Positions 44,004 to 55,163 of a stretch of DNA of 64,000 nt are shown here, piece after piece. Source of the stretch: Takakia lepidozioides (taxonomy: Eukaryota > Streptophyta > Takakiopsida > Takakiales > Takakiaceae). Both the position numbers and the translations under genes were made by a program. Position 1 is the first letter of the stretch. The number at the start of each line of letters is the position of its first letter. The notes below the pieces were generated by a model. The model did not search any database, was not told the DNA's origin, and worked only from the letters and a program-made list of their open reading frames with translations. The stretch spans positions 58,943,053 to 59,007,052 of the forward strand of contig CM060732.1 of the NCBI GenBank assembly GCA_030704615.1, read 5' to 3'.

Positions 44004-44567
44004 ATTTCGTCAGTTCATGTGCTTGCTGTATCTCTTGGGGATGTAAGGTGGTGGCATGCCTGTCTGCGAGGTAGGAAGTGCGTCCCAGGATTGTCGTGGT
44101 GGCAGCTTATTGTTCCTATTATCGTCACTGTCTGGTTGCTCCTCTGGTTCGTGAGTAGGCCAGCTTTCTTCATCAGGGTGCTCTGCTATCCCGTCCTCAT
44201 GTACCATATCGATTTTGTTGGTCAAGGTTTCTCGGTAGGTTTGCAGCTCCTCCTTGGTCCAGGGTATCATGTGTTTTGTTGCCCTGCTGCCCATTAACCA
44301 GTTAACAGCTTGGACCCATGTTTCTCTGAAAGGGTGGTCCTTGTCCAATACCAATGGTGAAAAGTGATCATTCGCCTAGCGCCATGCTTCAGCATACAGT
44401 GGCCTATTCATATATGCTGAAGTGCCTGTGACTCTCTCTGGTGGCTGGAATTTGGGTAATTCCCAGTGAGTATTTTTTTCAATACTCTCATAGCACTGCC
44501 AGCTTCCCCTCATTGTCACGAACATGTGGTACAAGTAACTGCCAATATAAAAACTTGGGCATCCCAT
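44004..44567 (-). pseudogene. C-terminal ORF of the antisense LTR element, truncated by insertion
   Basis: About 188 codons are readable on the minus strand from 44,567 to 44,010 with one internal stop near 44,378. The product contains WELPKFQPPERVTG, then PFRETWVQAVNWLMGSR and an acidic, hydrophilic tail. It resembles no pol domain I know. It sits immediately before a polypurine tract and 3' LTR, so it is the last ORF of that element or a Gag-like ORF in a deleted derivative. Its upstream part is cut at 44,567, where the LTR of the next element (copy C) begins at 44,568. Confidence 0.4.
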
Positions 44568-45431
44568 TGTTAGAGGGCTGCTTGGGACTTAGACGCTTTT
44601 ACGGGTTCTGTGGGGTACCCTTAATTTTTGCGCAGACTTATGAATGGTAGACTGAGACCAACAGGAGCCTTAGGGGTGGCAGACGCAGGCTTTAGGGGGG
44701 GTAGCACAGCCACACACAACTTTACACAGCCTGACACAGCTTTGCACAGCCAGTCACAACCCGACACAGCTTCGCACAGCCAGTCACAGCCCGACACAGC
44801 TTTACACAGCCCGTCACAGTCTATCACAGCCAAATACAGTCTGACACAGCCCGACACAGCTTTACACAGCCAGTCACAGCTCGGCACAGCTTGACACAGC
44901 CTATCACAGTACATGGGGAACAATTATCATTGACAGGGAATGACTGTGTGGGAACAACATCTGCAGAGGGAACGTGTTACTTCAGGGGTGACGGTTAGTT
45001 AGTTAGTTAGGTGGTTAGAACAACTTGCGGGTAGATTAGGCAGAGCGGCAACAGGAAGGGGATCACTACTGGAGGAGGGTGACTTGTTCAAGGGAGGAGG
45101 AGACGTAACGGAGAGTGGAAACAATGAAGAGGAGATGATGACTTGATTGAGGTTTAATTCATGCAAGCTGTAAAATTATACAGTAGGGTAGATTAAGGAC
45201 ACCATGGCATAGGCATGATACATGATTAATCTTAATCCGATACTGAATCGATACAAACATACTGTGTAGAGAGACACGAGAGAAGCTGTGGAATGAATGC
45301 ATGATTAATTGGAACTTAGTAGATACTGAAGCAATCTGATGCTTCAGTATACACGGTAAGGTAATTTGATAACATGAAGGCAGGAAGGAATACAAGTAGG
45401 AAGCACAACCATGATTCACTAGCTGTAGGTC
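44568..45431 (+). repeat. LTR/leader of copy C with CACAGC tandem array
   Basis: The block begins TGTTAGAGGG and includes, at about 44,699-44,915, a tandem array of an imperfect 17-18 base unit (cagcccgacacagcttt / cagccagtcacag). No coding frame is convincing. The inner limit of the LTR could not be placed. The matching block of copy D is at 52,915-53,841, where the array lies at about 53,465-53,700. Confidence 0.65.
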
Positions 45432-46127
45432 ATGACTGATTGTTCTGAGCGGGCTGAGTGCTTAGAGATATCCAACTCTTCTATCTGGGAGTTTCCACCT
45501 CGGATAGCGAAGGGATGGGTGAGTAAAAGCCGCTCGACATTTGGCGACCATACTGGGGAACTGGGTCATGAACAACCAGATGTGACAGGCATCTGGTGGG
45601 ATCATGGTGGTTGGAGAATTAAATAATTTGATGTGAATCAAATTCCCTGTGGAACTGAGAAGGAAAGATTGTCCAAACAATTCTTTCAGAGGTTCTTGGA
45701 ATTACCAAACGGTTGTAAAGAAAACATTCTTAAGAGAGTGCATGATGCTGACCCTGAGTGGGGTCTAGAGAAAGGAGTGATAAAGAATTATCAGGTGGCC
45801 TGTAGAGGAAGAGCACGTTGGTTACCAACACTGGTTTATGTGATAGCATTGCTATCCATTAAGCGAGTAGAGTTTGAAGGCTGGGTGGAAAGGAAGGTGA
45901 ATGTTTATACTCATATGCATGAGGAACTTGTACTGGTAAAGAATTGGATTCCAAAGGATATTCTGTGGATCAAACTCACACCAAGAACAACTTTTCATAC
46001 TTGTTTGCCATATGGTTATATGGTAACGGAGACTTCTAATATAGCCAAGGGTGCATTGAAGCTTGAAAGAAACCCAGGCATATACGAGAGATACTACAGA
46101 AGAGAGTTTTGGTTATTGCCACATTAA
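45432..46127 (+). CDS. ORF1 of copy C, unknown protein upstream of Gag
   Basis: A 5' frame encodes about 64 residues, a TAA at about 45,624, then 164 residues rich in aromatic and charged residues (KERLSKQFFQRFLELP, RARWLPTLVYVIALLSIKRVEF, YRREFWLLPH). Copy D carries the same frame, the same TAA and a near-identical protein (52,910-52,275), so the ORF was present in the parent element. There is no ATG directly after the TAA. It is separated from Gag by a stop and a frame change. I do not recognise a family; it may be a Gag N-terminal (matrix-like) domain translated separately. Confidence 0.45.
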
Positions 46128-46149
46128 AGAAATGAAAGACATGGGACAT

Positions 46150-48170
46150 AAGTGATGAAAGAGAAGCTAGACTCCAGAGATATTCAGCAAAAAGAGAAAG
46201 TTATCTGAAAGCTAATTATCCATATCTTTGGGAGAGAGTAATAGACATAGAGGAATCATCTGGACCTCTCACACCATTAAGATCAGAGAGTACATCACCC
46301 ATACCGGAAGAACTAGAGTTGGATGCCACTCCTTCTTTTTCTTTGCAAGAAAGATTAAGGGATTTGGTACAGGAAGAAGATCAACCACGAGGTGAAAGAT
46401 TTGAGGTACATCCCTGGATAAAAGATTTGACAGAAATCTTTGATAAGAGTTGGCATGGAACACCAAAAGTAGGAACTCCAGTTTCTGAAACAGAAGATGA
46501 AGAAGGAGGAGGAGAGGATGTGGCAGAGCCAACGGAGAGTTCAAACTCTCCAACACCATTGCAATTGAGTTACATGAGTGAAGAAGAAGAAACCCAAGGG
46601 CAGAACTTGGAAGATGAAAACAGGGAGAAGAAATTGAAAGATGAAGAGTATGAAGAAGTAGACCCAGCAGCTGAGGTTGAGACTACAACCAGAACACCCC
46701 AACCCGTTGGACCTGGATCAAGTGGAGCACTTGGATCACAGGCCAAGGAAGGTGTCGACTCAGGGGGATCAGGCGGGCAACCTGGATCTAGCTCTGGGGG
46801 GACAGGGAGTGTGGGAAGTAGTGCAACTGGAGCTGGGAATACTGTGAATATAGTGAGGCCAGTAGCATGGAGTGCTCAGGGGCCAGAACTTGGTGGAAGT
46901 TCCACCACAACTACCACAGGTCCTCAAGGACCAGCACCAGCAAGGGGGCCAGCACCTGTCAGTGGGCAGGGGGTAGGGCCACAGATTGCGTTACAACCAA
47001 CACAGGCAAAACCACCTTTTCCAATATATTCAGGAAAAGGGGATCCTGATGTACACATCAGCCAATTTGAGCACATGTGTATTGTGAACAATGAGAATGG
47101 CGATGATACCAAGATGAGATTGTTTCCTTGTTCACTTATAAAGAAAGCAAGTGAATGGTATGCAAGATTCCCTGATAATCATTTCCTAACCTGGAATGGC
47201 TTGAATACAACATTTCGAAATAGGTTCATGACAAGTAAAACTGAGGATGAAGTGTATGGAAGTTTACAACAGTTAAAGCAAAAGAAACATGAAACTGTTG
47301 AGGAGTATATGGAAAAGATGGAATTGATGATGAAAAAGTTGGCTGCTGTACCAGCACCAGGTTTACAGAAGACTTGGTTTGTGAGTGGACTAAGACCAGA
47401 GTTGCAAAAGAAAGTGGATATGTTACCCCATAATACAATGGAGGAGGCATTTGAAACAGCGAACAGAATTGAGCAATTGGGAATGCTCAGGAGAAAGAAA
47501 AGGGATGATAAGGACTCTGAGGATGAGTCAGATGAGGAAGAAGAGCAAGAGCTTAAGAGGAAGAGTAAGAGGAAGGAAAAGTTGAAGAGGGATAACTATG
47601 AGAAAAAATTAGAAGAAATCTTGAAGAAGTATGCCACAGCGGCTGCAACACATTGGAGGAAGGGTGTTTGGTGTGCAAAATGCCAGAATGAAGGCCATAC
47701 CACCACTGAATGCCACATGAAGGAGAAACACTGTACTATCTGTAAATGGATAACCATTCTACTGAGAATTGTTACTACAACAGAAGGACAGCTGCAAGAG
47801 AACCTAGGCAAGTAAGGGTGCATCAACTGCAGCCCCAGCCAAGAAGAAACAGTGATCAGGACCACTATGGTAGGCCTGGTGGTTATAACAATGGCATGGA
47901 AGGGAGAGGTAATCCAAGAGGGAATTACCAAGGAAATTCCACAGGCAACTATCAAGGTAATCCAAGGGGGAATTACCAGCCAGGGAATCAGGATTACAGA
48001 AACAATCCCAGAACATACCAAGGGCGAGGACCTAATGGGGAAGAACTGTGTTACTATTGTAATCAGGCAGGACATCGCAAGGCAGCCTGTCCATTCTGGA
48101 TCAGACACCAGAATGAGATGAGAGCTCCTGCGAATGAGGGGCCAGTGGTGGCAGCTCACATGGTTAGGCC
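46150..48170 (+). pseudogene. gag: Copy C Gag with zinc knuckles
   Basis: The frame starts where copy D has ATG; here that codon is ATA (about 46,151). A long acidic Ser/Gly-rich N-terminus is followed by a Retrotrans_gag domain (PPFPIYSGKGDPDVHISQFE at 47,010; SLIKKASEWYARFPDNHFL near 47,130; KKHETVEEYMEKMELMMKKL near 47,285), then a basic coiled region and CX2CX4HX4C knuckles (CAKCQNEGHTTTEC near 47,675; CYYCNQAGHRKAAC near 48,050). A frame change at about 47,745 separates the knuckles. The Gag domain belongs to the plant Ty3-type group with a long acidic N-terminus. Confidence 0.8.
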
Positions 48171-48963
48171 ATGTGTTGTACCAGAAGTAAGTACAATGAT
48201 AGTAACCAGAAGCAAAGCCAAATTAATACCTCAAGTAGATGAGGAAGATGATGATAATGAAGATGGCAGTGATGTGCCTAAAGATAATGAGGCTTGGAGA
48301 GATGAGAAAGAACTGCACAAAGAAGTGGCAGATACCATAAGGGAAATGCAGAAGAGTACTGATATTCCTATGGCAGATTCCTCTGATTCTGAAAGAGAAG
48401 AGGAAGTGAGTGAGGATAAAGGGAAGAAAGAAGCTGCAGAAATGCAGAGTAATGAAGGGACTTTGGCTGAAGTAATATGCCAGTCCAAAGCGGAGATTAC
48501 CATTGGACAGCTATTGGCTGTGGCACCTTATTGTAGACACATGCTGTATCAAGCAATCAATCGGATTGCCCATGTGACAGGGAACACAGACCTGAACAGC
48601 AAGGTGACCAGTTATAATGTGAAGCCGGAAGGGCGAGAAACAGTCATGGACTTTGATGATTCTATGCCAGTAATCCAATTGAGAATTGGAAGCACAGAAC
48701 TAACTGATGTACTAATAGATGGAGGCTCTAGAGTGAATATCATGACAGACCAATTAAGGCAGAAGCTTGGTCTAAGTAACATGAAACCAGTCCCATTTAC
48801 AGTAACAATGGCAGATCAAAGAAGTGTTCAGCCATCGGGATTGATAAGAGGAGTTAAGATACAGATTCAAAAGATGATCTTTAAGATCACAGTAACTGTG
48901 TTGAAAATGGATGAAGTCATGGAAGCTTACTCCTTATTGTTGGGTCGACCGTGGCTGAAATAG
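48171..48963 (+). pseudogene. Copy C aspartic protease region
   Basis: After an acidic linker (EEDDDNEDGSD near 48,240) the frame encodes a retropepsin-like domain: LIDGGSRVNIM at about 48,712-48,745, with D-G-G in place of the usual D-S/T-G, as seen in some plant Ty3 proteases. It ends with AYSLLLGRPWLK near 48,930-48,960, the conserved LLGRPWL strand. A TAG at 48,961-48,963 ends the frame, although this family normally continues (as in WLxxARA). The continuation is visible in frame after the stop, so the stop is probably a mutation. Confidence 0.7.
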
Positions 48964-49163
48964 GCCAGGGCATTCCATACTGGAATTCCCAGTTACTAAC
49001 TGTGCATGATGGGATGCACAAGATACAAATCACCACTAAGAAATCTAGTAGATTACCTGTTACGAGAAGACCTCGAGGGGTCAGGGAGTATGACTGGAGG
49101 GGAGGACTTGATGAGGAGCAGGAAGCTACCCTGTTCTACCCATAGTGGGAGCAGGTTGCAGAG

Positions 49164-50246
49164 ATGCAACTGGAAGGCCTAAGTTGTTTAAAAGGTATCT
49201 GCTGTGGTGTAGTGACAGCAACACCAATTGAGGGTGAAACAAGCAGTTACCCACCACATTTCTATGAAGAAAGAGAGGGAGAAATGGAAATCCTGGAGGA
49301 ACCAGCCACTGTGAGTTTACAGGATGAAGTGGTGACTGGTTGGACAATCACAGCTGATGAGCAGGTGAGAGAAGTGAATGTGGGAATTGAAGAGGAACCG
49401 AGGATGGTGAAGGTAGGGGCTGATTTGGAGCCAGACTTCTTTGAGGAAGCTAAGAGTCTGTTCATCAAATACAGAGATGTATTTGCTTGGAGCTACGAGG
49501 ATCTGAAAGGGATACCACCTGAGATCTGTCAGCATAAGATTATACTGGAACCAGGGTCAGTACCAATCAAACAGGCAAGGTACAGAATGAATCCCAACTA
49601 TGCACAGAAGGTTGGGGAAGAGATCAAGAAGTTGGCTGAGGCTAAGTTTATATACCCGATAGAGTATACAACTTGGTTGTCACCCATTGTGATAGTTCCC
49701 AAGAAGAATGGTAAACTAAGAGTTTGTGTGAACTATAAGAAGTTGAATGCTTGTACGAAGAAAGATCCTTTCCTTTTGCCATTCACAGAAGCGGTATTGG
49801 ACACTGTGGCAGGCCATGAGATGTACTCATTCATGGATGGCTTCAGTGGTTAAAATCAAGTGCAAGTGGCAGAAGAAGACCAAGGAAAGACAGCTTTCAT
49901 CACAGACTGGGGTGCTTATGCATACAAAATCATGCCTTTTGGACTTTGTAATGCACCAGCAACCTTTTAGAGAGTGATAAGTGAATCTTTTCATGAGTAT
50001 CTGGATGATTTCATGCAGGTGTTCTTGGATGATTTCAGTGTGTACAGCTTGAGCACTTGCATAAATTGGAGTTATGTTTGGCCAGATGCAGGATGAGAGG
50101 TCTGGGCCTGAATCCAGAGAAGTGTACTTTCTGTGTGAACTCATGGGTGATTTTGGGACACATTGTGTGTAAGAGGGGACTTCTTATGGATCCCAGAAAG
50201 ACAGAGGCCATTAAAGCCTCTCCACCACCAGTAAATGTTAAGAGTG
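49164..50246 (+). pseudogene. pol: Copy C reverse transcriptase, truncated
   Basis: An RT N-terminus (YRDVFAWSYEDLKGIPPEI near 49,470) leads into fingers/palm (WLSPIVIVPKKNGKLRVCVNYKKLN near 49,676). A TAA at about 49,851 in FMDGFSG*NQ precedes [23 protein letters not shown] near 49,905 and a catalytic box VFLDDFSVY near 50,022. Further frame changes follow, and at about 50,247 the thumb text (MDPRKTEAIKASPPP) ends at the junction with inverted copy D. RNase H and integrase are absent. Confidence 0.8.
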
Positions 50247-50248
50247 TG

Positions 50249-52254
50249 AGCTGCCACCACTGGGCCCTCATTCACAGGAGCTCTCATCTCATTCTGGTGT
50301 CTGATCCAGAACAGACAGGCTGCCTTATGATGTCCTGCCTGATTACAATAGTAACACAGTTCTTCCCCATTAGGTCCTCGCCCTTGGTATGTTCTGGGAT
50401 TGTTTCTATAATCCTGATTCCCTGGCTGGTAATTCCCCCTTAGATTACTCTGATAGTTGCCTCTAGGATTGCCTTGGTAATTCCCTCTTGGATTATCTCT
50501 CCCTTCCATACCATTGTTATAACCACCAGACCTACCATAGTGGTCCTGATCATTGTTCCTTCTTGGCTGGGGCTACACTTGATGCACCCTTACTTGCCTA
50601 GGTTCTCTTGCAGTTGTCATTCTGTTGTAATAACAATTCTCAGTAAAATGGTTATCTATTTTACAGATAGTACAGTGTTTCTCCTTCATGTGGCATTCAG
50701 TGGTGGTATGGCCTTCATTCTAGCATTTTGCACACCAAACACCCTTCTTCCAATGTGTTACAGCCTCTGTAGCATACTTCTTCAAAATTTCCTCTAATAT
50801 TTTCTCATAGTTATCCCTCTTCAACTTTTCCTTCCTCTTACTCTTCCTCTTGAGCTCTTGCTCTTCTTCCTCATCTGACTCATTCTCAGAGTCCTCATCA
50901 TCCCTTTTCTCTCTCCTGAGCATTCCCAATTGCTCAATTCTGTTAGCTGTTTCAAATGCTTCCTCCACCGTATTATGGGGTAACATATCCACTTTCTTTT
51001 GCAACTCTGGTCTTAGTCCACTCACAAACCAAGTCTTCTGTAATCCTGGTGCTGGTACAGCAGCCAACTTTTTCATCATTAATTCCATCTTTTCCATGTA
51101 CTCCTCAACAGTTTCATGCTTCTTTTGCTTTAACTGTTGTAAACTTCCATACACTTCATCCTCAGTTTTACTTGTTCTGAACCTATTTCGAAATGTTGTA
51201 CTTAAGCCATTCCAGGTTAGGAAATGATTATCAGAGAATCTTGCATACCATTCACTTGCTTTCTTTATGAGTGAACAAGGAAACAGTCTCATCTTGGCAT
51301 CATCGCCATTCTCATTGTTCACAATACACATGTGCTCAAATTGGCTAATGTGTACATCAGGATCCCATTTCCCTGAATATATTGGAAAATGTGGTTTTGC
51401 CCGTGTTGGTTGTAACGCCATCTATGGCCCTACCCCCTGCCCACTGACAAGTGCTGGCCCCCTTGCTGGTGCTGGTCCTTGAGGACCTGTTGTAGTTGTG
51501 GTGGAACTTCCACCAAGTGCTGGCCCCTGAGCACTCCCTGCTACTGGCCCCACTATATTCACAGTATTCCCAGCTCCAGTTGCACTACTTCCCACACTCC
51601 CTGTCCCCCCAGAGCCAGATCCAGGTTGCCCGCCTAATCCCCCTGAGCCGACACCTTCGTTGGCCTGTGATCTAAGTGCTCCACTTGATCCAGGTCCAAC
51701 AGGTTGGGATGTCCTGGTTGTAGTCTCAACCTCAGCTGTTGGGTCTACTTCTTCATACTCTTCATCTTCCAATTTTTTCTCTCTGTTTTCATCTTCCAAG
51801 TTCTGCCCTTGGGTTTCTTCTTCTTCACTCATGTAACTCAATTGCAATGGTGTTGGAGAGTCTGAACTCTCCGTTGGCTCTGCCACATCCTCTACTCCTT
51901 CTTCGTCTTCCGTTTCAGAAACTGGAGTTCCTGCTTTTGGTGTTCCATGCCAACTCTTATCAAAGATTTCTGTCAAATCTTTTATCCAGGGATGTACCTC
52001 AGATCTTTCACCTCGTGGTTGATCTTCTTCCTGTACCATTCCCTTAATCTTTCTTGCAAAGAAAAAGAAGGAGTAGCATCCAACTCTAGCTCTTCCGGTA
52101 TGGGTGATGTACTCTTTGATCTTAACGGTGTGAGAGGTCCAGATGAGTCCCCTATGTCTATTCCTCTCTCCCAAAGATATGGATAATTAGCTTTCAGATA
52201 ACTTTCTCTTTTTGCTGAATATCTCTGGAGTCTAGCTTCTCTTTCATCACTCAT
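50249..52254 (-). pseudogene. gag: Copy D Gag, antisense arm
   Basis: This is the reverse-strand counterpart of copy C Gag. It begins at 52,254 with ATG (MSDEREARLQ), one codon that C has lost. It has the same acidic N-terminus, Retrotrans_gag block (about 51,420-51,000), basic coil and knuckles (CYYCNQAGHHKAAC near 50,365). One frame change lies near 52,060 and others after 50,720. It is cut at 50,249, at the same relative point where the arms stop matching. The distance between C and D is small, so the duplication is fairly recent. Confidence 0.8.
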
Positions 52255-52274
52255 GTCCTATGTCTTTCATTTCT

Positions 52275-52915
52275 TTAATGAGGCAATAACCAAAACTCTC
52301 TTCTGTAGTATCTCTCGTATATGCCTGGGTTTCTTTCAAGCTTTAATGCACCCTTGGCTATACTAGAAGTCTCCGTTACCATATAACCATATGACAAACA
52401 AGTCTGAAAAGCTGTTCTTGGTGTGAGTTTGATCCACAAAATATCATTAGGAATCCAATTCTTTACCAGTACAAGCTCTTCATGCATATGAGTGTAAACA
52501 TTCACTTTCCTTTCCTCCCAGCCTTCAAACTCTACTCGCTTAATGGATAGCAATGCTATCACATAAACCAGTGTTGGTAACCAACGTGCTCTTCCTCTAC
52601 ATGCCACTTGATAAATCTTTATCACTCCTTTCTCCAGACCCCACTCAGGGTCAGCATCATGCACTCTCTTAAGAATGTTTTCTTTACAACCGTCTGGCAA
52701 TTCCAAGAACCTCTGAAAGAATTGTTTGGACAATCTTTCCTTCTCAGTTTCACAGGGAATTTGATTCACATCAAATTATTTAATTCTCCAACCACCATGA
52801 TCCCACCAGATGCCTGTCACATCTGGTTGTTCATGACCCAGTTCCCCAGTATGATCGCCAAATGTCGAGCGGCTTGGAAATTCCAAGATAGAAGAGTTGG
52901 ATATCTCTAAGCACT
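52275..52915 (-). CDS. ORF1 of copy D, unknown protein upstream of Gag
   Basis: This is the counterpart of 45,432-46,127, with about 164 residues after the shared TAA (about 52,773) and a shorter 5' part because of a ~25-base deletion near 52,875. Changes relative to copy C are few and mostly conservative (for example LPDGCKENILKR versus LPNGCKENILKR). Retention of an open frame in both arms suggests it was coding in the parent. Confidence 0.4.
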
Positions 52916-53841
52916 CAGCCCGCTCAGAACAATCAGTACAGCTAGTGAATCATGGTTGTGCTTTCTATTTTTATTCCTTCTTGCCTTCATGTTATCAATT
53001 TACTTTACTGTGTATATTGAAGCATCAGATTGCTTCAGTATCTACCAAGTTTCCAATAAATCATGCATTCATTCCACAGCTTCTCTCATGTCTCTCTACA
53101 GAGTATGTTTGTATCGAATAAGTATCAGATTAAGATTAATCAAGTATCAGGCCTATGCCATAGTGTCCCTATTCTACCCTACTGTATGATTCTACAGCTT
53201 GCATGAATTAAGCCTCAATCAAGTCATCATCTCCTCTTCACTGTTCCACTCTCCGTTTCGTCTCATCCTCCCCTAACCAAGTCGCATTCCTCAAGAAGTG
53301 ATCCTGTGAAGTGATCCCCTTCCTGTTGCCGCCCTGCCTAATCTACCCGCAAGCTGTTCTAACCACCTAACTAACTAACCGTCACCCCTGAAGTAACACA
53401 TTCCCTCTGCAAATGTCGTTCCCACACAGTCGTTCCCTGTCAATGATAACCGTTCCCCATGTACGCTGTGACAGGCTGTGTCAAGCTGTGACTGTGCTGA
53501 GCTGTGACTGGCTGTGCAAAGCTGTGTCGGGCTATGTCAGACTGTGACGGGCTGTGACTGGCTGTGCGAAGTTGTGTCGGGCTGTGTCAGACTGTGACGG
53601 GTTGTGACTGGCTGTGCGAAGCTGTGTCGGGCTGTGTCAGACTGTGACGGGCTGTGACTGGCTGTGCGAAGCTGTGTCGGGCTGTGTCGGGCTGTGTGGG
53701 CTGTCCAACCCCCCTAAAGCTTGCGCCTACCACCCCTAAGGCTCCTATTGGTCTCCGTCTACCATCCGTAAGTCTGTGCAAAAATTAAGGGTACCGCACA
53801 GAACTCGTAAAAGCGTCTAAGTCCCAAGCAGCCCTCTAACA
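52916..53841 (-). repeat. LTR/leader of copy D
   Basis: This is the inverse match of 44,568-45,431. It includes an array of gctgtgtcgggctgtgtcagactgtgac-type units at about 53,465-53,700, longer than in copy C. The outer end at 53,841 is the TG start (plus strand ...CTCTAACA). Confidence 0.65.
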
Positions 53842-54960
53842 AGGTGCAATGGACGTTGTAAGGCAGGTTAGGAGAATCGGTGGACACTCAACACACTTGG
53901 CAGAAAGCATAAAGTGGTAAAGGACTGGATGGATGAATCTAATGATTCATCCATTAGATTCGTTCATCCAGATATCTCTCGTCTCTTTTCGGCTCTTCTC
54001 TCTTCTCTCCCTTGTCTCGCACTCTCTTTTGCAATTCGCAGCTTCAAGTTTCTAGGCATTTTGAGGAAAACTGTCACTTCCATGCAGACCTTGAACCTTA
54101 GGTTCACTATTGGACCTGCCTAGCCCTAGTCCACCTGCTACCTGATCTTCTTTGGAGACCTGACCAAGGTTGTTGCTGTCAGAAGCAGTGGACAGGTTTT
54201 AGAGAAGGACAAGGTTGATAGTTGAATATTCCCTCTCTCATCTCTCATAGCTAGGCATGTGATAGAGAGAGAGAGAGCTCTAGTCTTGTTCATTTAGGAA
54301 CTAATGATTTCTTTTTCTTTTCATGTCTATTTTCGGTGCTATTGATTTTTTAGCTGAGAGAGACTTCAAGAAATTTAAAGAACTTAGGTTAAACCTTGGA
54401 GATTTTGAAGACTGAACTAGAAGAACACAGGTTCACTCCCTCACTGCAGCAACATCTGTCCTCATATTCTTTTTCTGTCCCATTGCTTACTGCAAAGGGA
54501 AGGGTAAGCATTCTTCCAAATACTCTTCTTGACAATTTGCCTTATCATGCTCAGAGAAGACTTATCAAGTAAGTCTAGCCTTGAAATTGTTTCCTTGACT
54601 TGTCTATGTTGTTTTTTAATTTGTATCTTGATTTCATTCTTTGTATATGGGGGCTTTTGAATGGTTGTTCTTTTCCTGCATCTCCTCTCGTGAAGAAGTG
54701 ATTTTAACTTATTGCGTCCTTAGATTTGTGTGGTGTAGTGGTCTATGTTCGTCTTTCAACTCGCCTTTTCCAAAATGAAGGTTGAAATCAAAGCTGAGAT
54801 GTCAGTGTGCTTCTTTCATCTGTAGTGCGATGGTTTTGCTCTGTCTAGGTCTATTGATGTAACTTCAATCTTTATTCTCCCTCCCTGCAGTCGCCTTGTT
54901 TTCACTGTTTTTTCCTTCATGCAGCCCTTTCTAATGCAATTCCTGTCTTTAAGTCTCACA
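53842..54960. other. Intergenic, with a short near-perfect palindrome
   Basis: I see no gene. At 53,925-53,971 the sequence ctggatggatgaatctaatg is followed by its near-exact inverse (cattagattcgttcatccag), giving a ~20-bp stem. A GA microsatellite lies at 54,264-54,280. Pyrimidine-rich text from 54,430 on looks transcribed-like but lacks a supportable exon. Confidence 0.5.
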
Positions 54961-54978
54961 TTTTGTAATCATTTTCAG

Positions 54979-55163
54979 AAACGTCTGATCTAGTGTACTG
55001 GATGGTGCACAAGGGGCCCTGTAAATGTTCCCTCATGGACCAGAATGTAAAATCAAAGATTTTAACCTGTCCCTTTAGATACCCGTATGAGAAAATTCGG
55101 TGTATGTGGAAAAACAAATGGTATTCATACATCTCCAAAGGAGCATGTGATTCCCAACTGTGA
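54979..55163 (+). other. Possible exon of unknown gene
   Basis: A pyrimidine-rich tract and TTTTCAG (ending 54,978) precede an open stretch encoding about 61 residues with four Cys (KGPCKC, LTCPF, IRCMW) and many aromatic residues, ending at TGA 55,163. It is recorded because the acceptor is good and the composition is protein-like. There is no partner exon that I can find, so a chance frame remains likely. Confidence 0.2.

Larger units (their letters stand above)
44568..53841. mobile_element. Two Ty3-type copies (C +, D -) forming a giant inverted repeat
   Basis: The plus-strand copy C starts at 44,568 with TGTTAGAGGGCTGC and the minus-strand copy D starts at 53,841 with the same sequence. 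The arms match from there inward over LTR, leader, ORF1 and Gag to the second-knuckle region: 44,568-48,165 on the left and 53,841-50,249 on the right. The 2.1-kb spacer is the rest of copy C (protease and partial RT). The join is at about 50,247, where C's RT text stops and D's reverse-complement Gag text begins. A read-through transcript would fold into a long hairpin. No matching target-site duplication is evident at 44,567/53,842. Confidence 0.85.

Noticed and set aside
44562-53848. Target-site duplication flanking the C/D inverted repeat
   Set aside because: Bases before 44,568 (ATCCCAT) and after 53,841 (AGGTGCA) do not match in direct or inverse form, so a single-unit transposition of the whole hairpin is not supported.
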